A DNA stretch of 64,000 nt from Rhodocyclales bacterium (GCA_016214145.1 JACRPA010000005.1:388038-452037); one strand, 5' to 3'. Positions 1 through 8,034 are shown, numbered from the stretch's first letter. Made by a program: numbers and translations. Notes: generated by a model not told the origin, from the letters alone.

Positions 1-1365
1 GTCGATGAATCCCTGCTCACCGGCGAGAGCCGTCCTATCGCCAAGGCAGTGGGCAGCGATTTGACTGGAGGCACGGTGAACATCCGCAGTCCACTGGTTC
101 AGCAGGTGGAGAGGGTCGGCGAGGCAACGCGGCTCGCCTCGATCGTGCGCCTGATGGAACGGGCCATCACCGAGAAGCCGCGCGTGGTGCAGTTGGCGGA
201 TCGTGTTGCCGCCTGGTTCGTCGCGGCACTGCTGCTCCTGGCGCTGGCCACCGGCATCGTCTGGAGCCAGATCGACGCCTCGCGCGCCTTGTGGATATTC
301 GTGTCGGTGCTGGTGGTGAGCTGTCCCTGCGCGCTTTCACTCGCCACGCCGGCGGCGCTGGCGGTGGCCACCGGCGCCTTTTCGCGCCTGGGCCTGCTCG
401 TATCGCGCGGCCACGCCATCGAGACCCTGGCCCGCGCCGACCACTTCGTGTTCGACAAGACCGGCACGCTGACCTGGGGCAGGCTGCGCCTGCGCGAGAC
501 GCTGCCGCTTGCCGGCGTGTCGGTTGTGGAGGCAATGCGCCTGGCGGCTGCGCTGGAGCAGGGGTCTGAACACGCCATTGGCGCTGCGCTGCGCGAAGCA
601 GTTGCGAACGGAGGATCCCTGCCCGTGGCGCAGGCGCCGCAAAGCTTCACCGGCCAGGGGGTCGAGGGCGTGCTCGATGGCCGCAAACTGCGCCTGGGTC
701 GGGCGGAGTTTGCCGGCGAGCTGCACAAACAGCCGCTGCCGTTCGAAGCGGAGGCGCTATTCGCCACGGGCGACACCTGCGTGACGCTCGCCGATGAGAC
801 CGGTTGGCTCGCCGTTTTCCGGCTTGGCGATCAATTGCGTGCCGAGGCGGGCGAACTGGTGCGCCGATTGCGCGATCTCGGTTGCCGCGTGACCCTCCTC
901 TCCGGCGATTCGGCCGAGGCGGTGGGGCAGGTGGCGGCGGCTTTGGTTCTCGAAGATGCCCACGGCCGCATGACGCCGCAGGGAAAGCACGACTTCATTG
1001 CCGCCTTGCAGGCGCAGGGCGCCGTGGTGGCGATGGTGGGGGATGGGGTGAACGATGCGCCGGTGCTGGCCCAGGCCCAGGTTTCCGTGGCCATGGGCGG
1101 GGGGACGGAACTCGCACGCAACCAGGCCGACATCGTGCTGCTGGGTGAGAATCTCGAACGCCTGGCCGAGGCCGTGGCGCTGGCGCGGCGCACCCGGCGC
1201 ATCGTGCGGCAGAATCTGGCTTGGGCTTTCGCCTACAATCTGTCCGCCATTCCGCTGGCGATGCTGGGCTGGATCACCCCCTGGATGGCCGGCATCGGCA
1301 TGTCGGCCAGTTCCCTGCTGGTGGTTGCCAATGCGCTGCGGCTTCAGCGCGGGGGGCAAAACTGA
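1..1365 (+). CDS. ccoI: CcoI/FixI-type copper-transporting P1B ATPase, 5'-truncated by window edge
   Basis: The frame is open from base 1, so the N-terminus (metal-binding domain and first membrane helices) lies outside the window. The visible 454 residues start inside the actuator domain with the TGES motif (about residues 7-10), then show the membrane CPC motif in SCPCALS, the phosphorylation motif DKTGT, and the hinge GDGVNDAP. These define a heavy-metal P-type ATPase. Family knowledge: FixI/CcoI exports copper to the periplasm for the CuB centre of cbb3 oxidase rather than for detoxification. Its stop overlaps the ccoS start by one base (TGATG), and the oxidase genes lie 3 kb downstream, which supports CcoI over a detoxifying CopA; a separate CopA-like gene sits at 22565. 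Confidence 0.9.
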   Translation, partial: VDESLLTGESRPIAKAVGSDLTGGTVNIRSPLVQQVERVGEATRLASIVRLMERAITEKPRVVQLADRVAAWFVAALLLLALATGIVWSQIDASRALWIFVSVLVVSCPCALSLATPAALAVATGAFSRLGLLVSRGHAIETLARADHFVFDKTGTLTWGRLRLRETLPLAGVSVVEAMRLAAALEQGSEHAIGAALREAVANGGSLPVAQAPQSFTGQGVEGVLDGRKLRLGRAEFAGELHKQPLPFEAEALFATGDTCVTLADETGWLAVFRLGDQLRAEAGELVRRLRDLGCRVTLLSGDSAEAVGQVAAALVLEDAHGRMTPQGKHDFIAALQAQGAVVAMVGDGVNDAPVLAQAQVSVAMGGGTELARNQADIVLLGENLERLAEAVALARRTRRIVRQNLAWAFAYNLSAIPLAMLGWITPWMAGIGMSASSLLVVANALRLQRGGQN

Positions 1366-1568
1366 TGGAAATCCTCTACCTGCTGATCCCGCTTTCGGTC
1401 GTACTGGTCTTCGTGATCGGCGCGATCTTCTGGTGGTCGGTGAAAAGCGGGCAATTCGACGATATGGAAGGGCCGGGCTATCGCATGCTGATGGATGACG
1501 ACCGCCCCAGACCCCAGGACAATGCGACCCAGGGTTCGGTCGATGCGGGGACAGAACAGCAAAAGTAA
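1365..1568 (+). CDS. ccoS: cbb3-type cytochrome oxidase assembly protein CcoS
   Basis: A 67-residue protein with one N-terminal membrane helix (about residues 4-24) ending in FWWSVKSGQFDD, followed by a short acidic cytoplasmic tail, EGPGYRMLMDDDRP. This helix-plus-tail pattern is the CcoS/FixS signature. CcoS is needed for cofactor insertion into cbb3 oxidase and usually follows ccoI, as here. The ATG start shares one base with the ccoI stop, so translation is probably coupled. The start is fixed by this overlap and by the helix beginning directly after it. Confidence 0.9.
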   Translation: MEILYLLIPLSVVLVFVIGAIFWWSVKSGQFDDMEGPGYRMLMDDDRPRPQDNATQGSVDAGTEQQK

Positions 1569-1588
1569 TGTCCGGAATCGATCACAAT

Positions 1589-1602
1589 TTGACCCACATC
1601 AA
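1589..1602 (+). promoter_or_regulatory. FNR-type box downstream of ccoS
   Basis: The sequence TTGAC-CCAC-ATCAA matches the FNR/DNR consensus TTGAT-N4-ATCAA in 9 of 10 informative positions. It begins 20 bases after the ccoS stop. If used as a class II activator site (centre near -41.5), transcription would start near 1637, and CATACT at 1625-1630 falls at -10. No gene starts before the terminator at 1689, which suggests a short untranslated transcript. Confidence 0.6.
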
Positions 1603-1636
1603 TTCTTTCTCAAGGTTCTTTATCCATACTTCACGC

Positions 1637-1715
1637 AAGGTTTTGGGCTTGGCAACGAGCCCGGAGTCTTGTCTCTCTGTTGGGGTTGGGGTGCGCATTG
1701 CGCACCCTTTTTTTT
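1637..1715 (+). ncRNA. Candidate FNR-activated small RNA (about 79 nt)
   Basis: Predicted from layout alone. The FNR box at 1589-1602 places a start near 1637. The transcript would contain a hairpin (GGGCTT / GAGCCC, 1645-1662), a single-stranded pyrimidine-rich stretch (GTCTTGTCTCTCTGTT, about 1666-1681) and a strong intrinsic terminator. Hairpin, unpaired CU-rich seed, terminator with eight U is the usual architecture of Hfq-dependent anaerobic sRNAs such as FnrS in E. coli or AniS in Neisseria; no sequence homology to those is claimed. The only reading frame through it resembles no protein. The exact start is an inference. Confidence 0.45.
1689..1715 (+). terminator. Strong rho-independent terminator
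   Basis: Perfect 8-bp stem GGGTGCGC / GCGCACCC around loop ATT, followed directly by eight T. It terminates the transcript that starts between ccoS and the rrf2-family gene, or ccoIS read-through. Confidence 0.85.
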
Positions 1716-1804
1716 GCCCCGGCATGCCTGGCAGGGATCCCCGGATATGCGGTGCGAGCCATCATTGCCGGCTCAGGATTTGCGCGACCATGGCCAATTT
1801 GTAT

Positions 1805-1826
1805 ATTAAGATACGCATATCTCAAT
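1805..1826. promoter_or_regulatory. Palindrome upstream of the Rrf2 gene, probable autoregulatory operator
   Basis: ATTAAGATA-CGCA-TATCTCAAT is a 9+4+9 inverted repeat with one mismatch, ending 24 bases before the start codon. A core half-site AAGATA recurs in the palindrome at 3369-3392 before the hemerythrin gene. Rrf2 proteins (NsrR, IscR) commonly bind AAGAT-type half-sites and repress their own gene, so binding by the adjacent Rrf2 product is the likely function; this is inference. Confidence 0.5.
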
Positions 1827-1849
1827 AGGCCTCCGCCAGGGGCTTCGAC

Positions 1850-2419
1850 ATGATCCTGTCCCGCACCAGCCAATACGCCATTCAGGCCCTGATTTTTATC
1901 GCAACCCAGCCCCGCGGGGTTCCCGTGCTGATTCGCACAGTCGCCGAGCACCTCGGCGTCCCCCCGCCTTACCTTGCGAAAATCATGCAAAGCCTCGGCC
2001 GTGGAAAACTGGTCGATTCCTTTCGCGGGCGGCAGGGCGGCGTGTGTCTGCGCGAGGGCGCCGAAACGACCGATTTGATGCAGATTCTCACCCTGATTGA
2101 AGGTCCGGGCTTGACAGAGAATTGCGTGCTCGGGCTGAAGGTATGCGGCGACGAAACGGCCTGTCCCGTGCATACCCAGTGGAAACCGATCAAGACACGA
2201 ATCGTGAATCTCCTGAATCAGCAGACTCTGGGCAAGCTCGCCGCGGCCGTCCGGAGCGGGAAGTATCGGCTCACGGACCTACCGTTTGCCGCGCTGGAAT
2301 CCGGGGGTGCCGCGAGAGGCGACGTGCAGGCGATACTTGCCCGTCCGCCAGGAGTCCGGGCGCGCCGTGCAGGCAGTGCGAAGTCGGTGCGCGCCGAAAA
2401 CGTTGGCAAGCGCCCATAA
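1850..2419 (+). CDS. Rrf2-family iron-sulfur transcriptional regulator (NsrR/IscR-like)
   Basis: A 189-residue protein beginning MILSRTSQYAIQAL, the typical Rrf2 N-terminus. It has a winged helix-turn-helix (about 25-65, including PPPYLAKIMQSL) and the wing motif FRGRQGGV. Three cysteines at about residues 90-105 (NCVLGLKVCGDETAC, CX6CX5C) match the cluster-binding cysteines of NsrR/IscR-type proteins, so an Fe-S cluster sensing NO, oxygen or redox state is likely. The C-terminal 45 residues are basic and low in predicted structure. It sits upstream of a divergent FNR paralogue and a hemerythrin gene, favouring NO or oxygen sensing. Assignment to NsrR rather than another Rrf2 branch is not certain. 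Confidence 0.8.
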   Translation: MILSRTSQYAIQALIFIATQPRGVPVLIRTVAEHLGVPPPYLAKIMQSLGRGKLVDSFRGRQGGVCLREGAETTDLMQILTLIEGPGLTENCVLGLKVCGDETACPVHTQWKPIKTRIVNLLNQQTLGKLAAAVRSGKYRLTDLPFAALESGGAARGDVQAILARPPGVRARRAGSAKSVRAENVGKRP

Positions 2420-2444
2420 TTGCGCAACAGAGACGGTATTAGAG

Positions 2445-3200
2445 ATGTCCGGATCGAAGGTAACGCCACTCCGTTCCGCGCTCGGTCAGCGGTGCGAGCC
2501 CATTGCCTGCGCGCAATGCGGAGTCTATCAATTGTGCCTTCCCCTCGGCCTGCATCAGGCCGACTTGACGCTGCTGGAGAGCATCGTCAAACGCAAGGAA
2601 ACCTACAAGCGCGGGCAACTCCTCTTCAGATCGGGTGAGCGCTTCGATTTCATTTATGCGATCCGCAGCGGCTCGGTAAAGACCTACGTCGGCGCACCGG
2701 ATGGGCGCGTGCAGATCACCGGCTTCCATATCGCGGGAGAACTTCTGGGATTGAGCGCGCTTGAGTCGGGGCATTACAGTTGCGAAGCGCGGGCGCTCGA
2801 AACGACATCCGTCTGCAAGGTGGAGGCCGAGCGGCTTGGCGAACTGGCGCAAAGAATCCCTTCGATCCAGTACCAGATGCTGAAAATCATGAGCGGCCAT
2901 ATCCGTCAGGACGAGGAACTCATATTGCTGCTCGGGAAGAGGAATGCCGAGGAACGACTGGCCGAATACCTGATCGGCCTGTCCAGGCGCTTCGCCGCCC
3001 GTAATTATTCCCCGACGCAGTTTCACTTGAGCATGTCCCGCAGCGACATCGGCAACTATCTCGGCATTGCCGAGGAGACAGTCTGTCGCGTTTTGACCCG
3101 CTTCCAAAATGCAGGTCTCATCGCCACAAATCGGCGCTACGTTCGTCTGATCGATCTCAGGCAACTGGAGGCGGTGGCGCGAATAAGCGTTGCCGCCTGA
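2445..3200 (+). CDS. FNR-type Crp/Fnr regulator, divergent paralogue
   Basis: A 251-residue protein from the ATG at 2445; in-frame upstream starts would overlap the rrf2 gene. The N-terminal CAQCGVYQLC (CX2CX5C) and a fourth cysteine in ETTSVCKV correspond to the four 4Fe-4S ligands of FNR, so oxygen sensing is likely. A cNMP-like beta-roll, dimer helix and C-terminal helix-turn-helix follow. The recognition helix reads EETVCRVL where FNR has VETISRLL, so the conserved Ser is replaced by Cys while Glu and Arg are kept. A more canonical FNR is encoded at 19515. The 25-base gap to the Rrf2 gene suggests one transcript. Confidence 0.85.
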   Translation: MSGSKVTPLRSALGQRCEPIACAQCGVYQLCLPLGLHQADLTLLESIVKRKETYKRGQLLFRSGERFDFIYAIRSGSVKTYVGAPDGRVQITGFHIAGELLGLSALESGHYSCEARALETTSVCKVEAERLGELAQRIPSIQYQMLKIMSGHIRQDEELILLLGKRNAEERLAEYLIGLSRRFAARNYSPTQFHLSMSRSDIGNYLGIAEETVCRVLTRFQNAGLIATNRRYVRLIDLRQLEAVARISVAA

Positions 3201-3320
3201 CCCCCGGCCCGCTTGTCGATTCCCGCACCTGCGCCAGCCTTTCCCCCGTTTCACCGGCAATTGAGTGCTCAGTTGGGGCAAGCCATTTGATTTGCAGCGT
3301 TACTTCTGCGGACACAAAGG

Positions 3321-3334
3321 TTGACGCATGTCAT
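3321..3334 (+). promoter_or_regulatory. Imperfect FNR/DNR box upstream of hemerythrin
   Basis: TTGAC-GCAT-GTCAT differs from the dyad TTGAC-N4-GTCAA at the last base. It lies 74 bases before the hemerythrin start and just upstream of the AAGATAA palindrome, so the two may combine positive and negative control. Weak on sequence alone. Confidence 0.35.
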
Positions 3335-3368
3335 GGTTTCGGAATGACCGCCGTTCTTTTCCTGTATT

Positions 3369-3392
3369 AAGATAAATCTATCCGATTATCTT
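3369..3392. promoter_or_regulatory. AAGATAA-N10-TTATCTT palindrome upstream of hemerythrin
   Basis: Seven-base inverted arms separated by ten bases, 24 bp overall, ending 15 bases before the start codon. Length and AAGAT/ATCTT arms resemble NsrR operators (AAGATGC...GCATCTT, 23 bp). The nearby Rrf2 regulator is the natural candidate ligand. Position overlapping or just downstream of a promoter fits repression. Confidence 0.5.
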
Positions 3393-3407
3393 TACAGGGG
3401 GGGCGTG

Positions 3408-3881
3408 ATGGATGCCTTGTTTGCCTGGTCCGACAATCTAAGCGTCGGCATCCAGGAAATCGATGAGCAGCACAAGGTGCTGGTTGGATTGCTCAACGAA
3501 CTCCATTCGGCAATCGCCGGACACAGGGGATCCACCGAGTGCAGGGGCGTTCTCGACCGGCTCGCCGAATACACGCGCGTGCACTTCGCCGTGGAGGAGA
3601 GCCTGATGCGCATCCTGGGTTACCCGGACCACGAGAACCACAAGCACGAGCACGAGTTGCTTACCGCGCAGGTGGTCGATCTTCAGCAAAAGCTGGATGC
3701 CGGCAAGGCGGCGATCAGTTTCGAACTCCTCCACTTTCTCAAGGTGTGGCTGACCAGGCACATCCACGAAAGCGACAAGCGATACGGAAGCCATTTTCTC
3801 GCGCGCGGCATCGAGGCTCGCTGGCCGGCGAAGGAAGCCGCCCCGGAGAAGAGGCGCTCCTGGATGTTCTGGAGTCGCTGA
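3408..3881 (+). CDS. Bacteriohemerythrin
   Basis: A 157-residue single-domain hemerythrin. Diiron ligand motifs appear in the canonical order: IDEQHKVL, VHFAVEE, HENHKHEHE and RHIHESDKRY. The closing residues (KRYGSHFL) are typical of bacterial single-domain forms. Such proteins bind oxygen or NO reversibly and are thought to store or deliver oxygen or to buffer NO. The ATG at 3408 was preferred over an in-frame GTG three bases earlier because of the G-rich ribosome site at 3397-3403. The promoter carries an Rrf2-like palindrome and a weak FNR-like box. Confidence 0.9.
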   Translation: MDALFAWSDNLSVGIQEIDEQHKVLVGLLNELHSAIAGHRGSTECRGVLDRLAEYTRVHFAVEESLMRILGYPDHENHKHEHELLTAQVVDLQQKLDAGKAAISFELLHFLKVWLTRHIHESDKRYGSHFLARGIEARWPAKEAAPEKRRSWMFWSR

Positions 3882-3923
3882 ACCGATGCATTCAGCACCT
3901 GTTTTCTACTTGAGGAGTTCTTG

Positions 3924-4574
3924 ATGAAACGATCGATAAAACGGCTTCTGGCCCTGGCAGTCGCCTCCGCAGCATTGCCTGCGCACACGGCGTTCGCCGA
4001 CGATGGCCCCTGGATGGTTCGCGCGCGCGCGGTCTATCTCGACACGGCAAACAAGTCCGGGGCGATCCCGCTGCTTGCCGTGCCGGCGGATGCCATCCAC
4101 GTCGCTGACAAGACCATTCCGGAAGTCGATATCAGCTATTTTTTCACCAAGAACATCGCGGCCGAACTGATCCTTACCGTGCCCCAGAAGCATGGCGTAA
4201 AGGTCACGCAAAGCGCTATCGGATCCTTCAAGGCAGGCAGCTTCAGGCATCTGCCGCCGACGCTGACGCTGCAGTACCACTTCCTTCCGGACAGCCAGTT
4301 CCGTCCTTACATCGGCGCCGGCATCAACTACACGCGCATCACTAGCGACGACCTGGCCGTGCCAGGGGTCACCAAACTGCATCTCGATAACGATTCCTGG
4401 GGCGGGGCGCTGCAGGCGGGTGTCGATGCGAAACTCGGCAAGAGCCTGTTCCTCAACCTTGACGTCAAGAAGATCTACATTCGCAGTGACGTGACGGCGT
4501 CCGGCCTGGGCAAGATCAGCCATGTCAAGGTTGATCCGCTTGCGGTCGGCATCGGTCTCGGCTGGCGTTTCTGA
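3924..4574 (+). CDS. ompW: OmpW family outer membrane protein
   Basis: A 216-residue protein with a cleavable signal peptide (MKRSIKRLLALAVASAALPAHTAFA). It opens with GPWMVRARAVYLD, carries the motif RPYIGAGINYT in the middle, and ends in an outer-membrane beta-signal terminating in aromatic Phe (VGIGLGWRF). These are hallmarks of the 8-stranded OmpW barrel, a small hydrophobic channel often induced under anaerobiosis or nitrosative stress. The start at 3924 follows GAGGAG. It lies 42 bases after the hemerythrin gene and could be co-transcribed. Confidence 0.92.
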   Translation: MKRSIKRLLALAVASAALPAHTAFADDGPWMVRARAVYLDTANKSGAIPLLAVPADAIHVADKTIPEVDISYFFTKNIAAELILTVPQKHGVKVTQSAIGSFKAGSFRHLPPTLTLQYHFLPDSQFRPYIGAGINYTRITSDDLAVPGVTKLHLDNDSWGGALQAGVDAKLGKSLFLNLDVKKIYIRSDVTASGLGKISHVKVDPLAVGIGLGWRF

Positions 4575-4626
4575 TGAATTCGAAGGTCCTGCGGGGTTAC
4601 GGGGGCCCTATCTCCCACAGCACCCG

Positions 4627-4648
4627 GTTTTTATGCCCCCATAAAAAC
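4627..4648. other. AT-rich hairpin between ompW and ccoN
   Basis: GTTTTTATG-CCCC-CATAAAAAC is a perfect 9-bp inverted repeat. It lies 35 bases upstream of the ccoN FNR box. It may end the ompW transcript, although no T-run follows on the plus strand, or be a protein site. Confidence 0.35.
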
Positions 4649-4682
4649 TTCGATAATTGTCAAAGAGTGGCGGTAGTTACTT

Positions 4683-4696
4683 TTGACATGAATCAA
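4683..4696 (+). promoter_or_regulatory. FNR box of the ccoNOQP promoter
   Basis: TTGAC-ATGA-ATCAA, 98 bases upstream of the ccoN start. Class II spacing predicts a start near 4731 with an AT-rich stretch (TTGTAATTGATAAG) around -10. FNR/ANR control of cbb3 oxidase is standard in proteobacteria. Confidence 0.75.
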
Positions 4697-4793
4697 TCAG
4701 GAAATGATTATTTACAGGTATCCTTGTAATTGATAAGGGTATCTTGCCTGTGCCCGAATACAATCCTGCATTCCCAAAGTGAGGCCTTCCGTT

Positions 4794-6218
4794 ATGGACA
4801 ACCAAGCGACGTACAACTACAAGGTAGTGCGCCAGTTCGCCGTGATGACGGTGATATGGGGCATTGTCGGCATGCTGGTCGGCGTGATCATTGCCGCCCA
4901 GTTGGTCTGGCCGGAACTCAATCTGCATGAGTTTCTCGGTTACGGGCGATTGCGGCCGCTGCACACCAATGCCGTGATCTTCGCCTTTGGCGGCTGCGCC
5001 CTGTTTGCCACCTCCTACTACGTGGTGCAGCGCACCTGCCACACGCCGCTGTTTGCGCCGGGCCTGGCCGGCTTCACCTTCTGGGGCTGGCAACTGGTGA
5101 TTGTCCTCGCGGCGGTGACGTTGCCGCTGGGCATGACCAGCGGCAAGGAATACGCCGAGCTCGAGTGGCCGATCGACATCCTGATTACGCTGGTGTGGGT
5201 TTCCTACGCGGTGGTCTTCTTCGGCACCATCATGAAGCGCAAGGTGCCGCACATCTACGTCGCCAACTGGTTCTACGGCGGCTTCATCCTCACCGTGGCG
5301 CTGCTGCATCTGGTCAACAGCTGCGAGATTCCGGTCTCGCTGACCAAGAGCTACTCCTGCTACCCCGGCGTGCAGGACGCCATGATCCAGTGGTGGTACG
5401 GCCACAACGCGGTGGGCTTCTTCCTCACCGCCGGCTTCCTGGGGATGATGTACTACTTCGTGCCCAAGCAGGCCGAGCGCCCGGTGTATTCCTACCGCCT
5501 CTCGGTGGTGCACTTCTGGGCGCTGATCTTCACCTACATGTGGGCCGGCCCGCACCATCTTCACTACACCGCGCTGCCCGACTGGGCCCAGTCGGTCGGC
5601 ATGATCTTCTCGCTGATCCTGCTGGCGCCTTCCTGGGGCGGCATGATCAACGGCATCATGACCATGTCGGGCGCCTGGCACAAACTGCGCGACGACCCGA
5701 TCCTCAAGTTCCTCATCACCAGCCTGTCCTTCTACGGCATGAGCACCTTCGAGGGCCCGATGATGTCGATCAAGACGGTGAACGCCCTGTCGCACTACAC
5801 CGACTGGACGGTCGGCCACGTGCATAGCGGCGCCCTCGGCTGGGTGGCGATGATCTCCATCGGCTGCATCTACTACCTGATCCCGCGCCTGTTCGGCAAG
5901 GCCCAGATGCACAGCGTCAAGCTGATTACCGCGCACTTCTGGATCGCCACCATCGGCGTCGTGCTCTACATCGCCGCCATGTGGATTGCCGGGGTGATGC
6001 AGGGGCTCATGTGGCGCGCCACCAACCCGGACGGCACGCTCACCTACGCCTTCGTCGAGAGCGTCAAGTCCACCTATCCGTTCTGGACCATCCGCCTGCT
6101 GGGCGGCCTGATGTTCCTCGGCGGCATGCTGCTGATGGCCTGGAACGTCTTCAAGACCATCGCCGGCGGCAAGGCCTATGACGCACCGGTGCTGGCGCCT
6201 GCCGGGCACCACGCCTGA
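4794..6218 (+). CDS. ccoN: cbb3-type cytochrome c oxidase subunit I (CcoN)
   Basis: Catalytic subunit of the high-affinity oxidase, 474 residues with about 12 membrane helices. Visible haem/CuB ligand regions include [38 protein letters not shown] and the low-spin/high-spin haem pair in [12 protein letters not shown]. Reduces oxygen to water at the inner membrane with proton pumping under microoxia. The ATG at 4794 was chosen over an in-frame GTG at 4779 because the protein then starts [15 protein letters not shown], a usual CcoN start. First gene of an FNR-box-controlled operon. Confidence 0.97.
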   Translation: MDNQATYNYKVVRQFAVMTVIWGIVGMLVGVIIAAQLVWPELNLHEFLGYGRLRPLHTNAVIFAFGGCALFATSYYVVQRTCHTPLFAPGLAGFTFWGWQLVIVLAAVTLPLGMTSGKEYAELEWPIDILITLVWVSYAVVFFGTIMKRKVPHIYVANWFYGGFILTVALLHLVNSCEIPVSLTKSYSCYPGVQDAMIQWWYGHNAVGFFLTAGFLGMMYYFVPKQAERPVYSYRLSVVHFWALIFTYMWAGPHHLHYTALPDWAQSVGMIFSLILLAPSWGGMINGIMTMSGAWHKLRDDPILKFLITSLSFYGMSTFEGPMMSIKTVNALSHYTDWTVGHVHSGALGWVAMISIGCIYYLIPRLFGKAQMHSVKLITAHFWIATIGVVLYIAAMWIAGVMQGLMWRATNPDGTLTYAFVESVKSTYPFWTIRLLGGLMFLGGMLLMAWNVFKTIAGGKAYDAPVLAPAGHHA

Positions 6219-6236
6219 GATCGGGGAGAAACAATT

Positions 6237-6848
6237 ATGAAACTCACGCATGACTTCATCGAACGCAACATCGGCTGGATGATTGGTCTCACGATTCTCG
6301 TGGTCAGCTTCGGCGGCCTGGTCGAGATCGTGCCGCTGTTCTTCCAGAAATCCACCACCCAGCCGGTGGCGGGCCTGAAACCCTACGATCCGGTGCAACT
6401 GACCGGGCGCGACGTCTATATCCGCGAAGGCTGCTACAACTGCCACTCGCAGATGATCCGTCCCTTCCGCGCCGAGACCGAGCGCTACGGCCACTACTCG
6501 GTGGCCGGCGAATTCGTCTATGACCACCCCTTCCAGTGGGGCAGCAAGCGCACCGGTCCTGACCTGCACCGCGTCGGCGGACGCTACTCCGACGAATGGC
6601 ACCGCGCCCATCTGATCAACCCGCGCGACGTAGTGCCCGAATCGAACATGCCGGCCTACGCCTTCCTCGATCGTCCGGCCCAGGCCGGCGACATCGAGGC
6701 CAAGATGCGCGCGCTGCGCATGGTCGGCGTGCCCTACCAGGACGCGGAGATCGCCGGGGCGAAGAAGCTGCTCGAAGGCAAGACCGAACTCGATGCCCTG
6801 ATCGCCTACCTGCAGGGCCTGGGCACGGCCCTCAAGCAGACGAGGTGA
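6237..6848 (+). CDS. ccoO: cbb3-type cytochrome c oxidase subunit II (CcoO), mono-haem
   Basis: A 203-residue protein with an N-terminal membrane anchor (about 14-35) and one c-type haem site, [12 protein letters not shown] (about residues 65-76). The distal methionine region is [10 protein letters not shown]. It passes electrons from CcoP toward CcoN. A good GGGGAG ribosome site precedes the ATG, 18 bases after ccoN. Confidence 0.97.
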   Translation: MKLTHDFIERNIGWMIGLTILVVSFGGLVEIVPLFFQKSTTQPVAGLKPYDPVQLTGRDVYIREGCYNCHSQMIRPFRAETERYGHYSVAGEFVYDHPFQWGSKRTGPDLHRVGGRYSDEWHRAHLINPRDVVPESNMPAYAFLDRPAQAGDIEAKMRALRMVGVPYQDAEIAGAKKLLEGKTELDALIAYLQGLGTALKQTR

Positions 6849-6851
6849 GCC

Positions 6852-7034
6852 ATGGACATCATCGACCTGCGTTCGATCATGACGGTGCTGGCGTTTGCCA
6901 CCTTCGCCGGCATCGTGGTCTGGGCCTATAGCGGGCGGCGCCGCGCGGCTTTCGAGGAAGCCGCCAACCTGCCCTTTACGGAAGACGAGCTGCCGGGCGA
7001 AGCCCGCCAGCAGAAGGAAGGGAAAGCATCATGA
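6852..7034 (+). CDS. ccoQ: cbb3-type cytochrome oxidase small subunit CcoQ
   Basis: A 60-residue protein: one membrane helix (MTVLAFATFAGIVVWAYSG) followed by a charged cytoplasmic tail. CcoQ stabilises the CcoP-CcoNO interaction. It starts 3 bases after ccoO and its stop overlaps the ccoP start (ATGA). Confidence 0.92.
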   Translation: MDIIDLRSIMTVLAFATFAGIVVWAYSGRRRAAFEEAANLPFTEDELPGEARQQKEGKAS

Positions 7035-7960
7035 GCGATTTCGTCAGCGGATTCTGGAGCGCCTATGTGGCGCTCATCACCCTGGTCAGCATCGTCGGCT
7101 GCGGCGTGTTCCTCTGGTTCCAGGGCAAGGCCCGCGCGACCGCCGCCGCCACCGGCACGGTCGAGACCATGGGCCATGTGTGGGACGAGACCCTGGAGGA
7201 GTACAACAACCCCCTGCCGCGCTGGTGGAGCTGGCTGTTCTACATCACCGTGTTCTTCGCGCTGGGCTATCTGGCCGTCTATCCGGGTCTGGGCGCCTAC
7301 CAGGGCGCCTTCGGCTGGAGTTCGAAGGGGCAGTACGACGGAGAGATGAAGCAGGCCGAGGCGCAGTACGCGCCGATCTTCGCCAAGTTCGCCCAGCAGG
7401 AGGTCAAGGCGGTGGCCGCCGACCCGGAGGCGAGGAAGATGGGCGAGCGCCTCTTCCTCACCTATTGCGCGCAGTGCCACGGCTCGGACGCGCGCGGCGC
7501 CAAGGGCTTCCCCAACCTGGCCGACAAGGATTGGCAGTGGGGCGGCGAGCCCGAGCAGATCAAGACCTCCATCCTGGAGGGCCGTCAGGGCGTCATGCCG
7601 CCACATGCCCACCTCGGCGCCGAGACGGTGAAGGACCTGGCGCATTTCGTGCGATCGCTCTCGCCCGACAAGCTGGCCCACGACAGCGCCCGCGCCGCGC
7701 GCGGCAAGGAGGCCTTCGCCACGGTCGGCTGCGCCGGCTGCCACGGCCCCGACGCGAAGGGCATGGCCGCGGTGGGCTCACCCAACCTGACCGACTCGAC
7801 CTGGCTCTACGGCTCCTCGGAGGCCACCATCATCGAGACCATCGGCAAGGGCCGCAGCAACAAGATGCCCGCCCACAAGGAGTTCCTCGGCGAGGCCAAG
7901 GTGCATCTGCTCGCGGCCTACGTCTATGGCCTCTCGCAGGGCGGAACCGAGAAGAAGTGA
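7031..7960 (+). CDS. ccoP: cbb3-type cytochrome c oxidase subunit III (CcoP), di-haem
   Basis: A 309-residue protein with two N-terminal membrane helices, the linker motif DETLEEYNNPLPRWW diagnostic of CcoP, and two c-type haem motifs, CAQCHGSD and CAGCHGPD. It accepts electrons from soluble or membrane c cytochromes. The start overlaps ccoQ by four bases. A strong hairpin with a T-run follows 22 bases after the stop. Confidence 0.97.
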   Translation: MSDFVSGFWSAYVALITLVSIVGCGVFLWFQGKARATAAATGTVETMGHVWDETLEEYNNPLPRWWSWLFYITVFFALGYLAVYPGLGAYQGAFGWSSKGQYDGEMKQAEAQYAPIFAKFAQQEVKAVAADPEARKMGERLFLTYCAQCHGSDARGAKGFPNLADKDWQWGGEPEQIKTSILEGRQGVMPPHAHLGAETVKDLAHFVRSLSPDKLAHDSARAARGKEAFATVGCAGCHGPDAKGMAAVGSPNLTDSTWLYGSSEATIIETIGKGRSNKMPAHKEFLGEAKVHLLAAYVYGLSQGGTEKK

Positions 7961-7982
7961 AGTAAAGCTGTCACAATAACGA

Positions 7983-8014
7983 CCCCGGGGACACCGTCCC
8001 CGGGGCATCTTTTT
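7983..8014 (+). terminator. Rho-independent terminator between ccoP and ccoG
   Basis: Perfect 10-bp stem CCCCGGGGAC / GTCCCCGGGG with a 3-base loop, then CATC and a T-run. It sits 20 bases upstream of ccoG, so it may act as a partial attenuator that lowers accessory-gene expression relative to oxidase subunits. Confidence 0.85.
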
Positions 8015-8034
8015 CCCCAATAGCGAACGGCACC

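Noticed and set aside
1568..1828. Short open frame downstream of ccoS starting at the ccoS stop
   Set aside because: It crosses the strong terminator at 1689-1715 and lacks any conserved feature; the region fits a non-coding RNA better.
4677..6611. Minus-strand open frame of about 640 codons opposite ccoN and ccoO
   Set aside because: The plus strand encodes unmistakable CcoN and CcoO; the minus frame is His/Asp/Gly-rich low-complexity sequence typical of antisense frames in GC-rich DNA.
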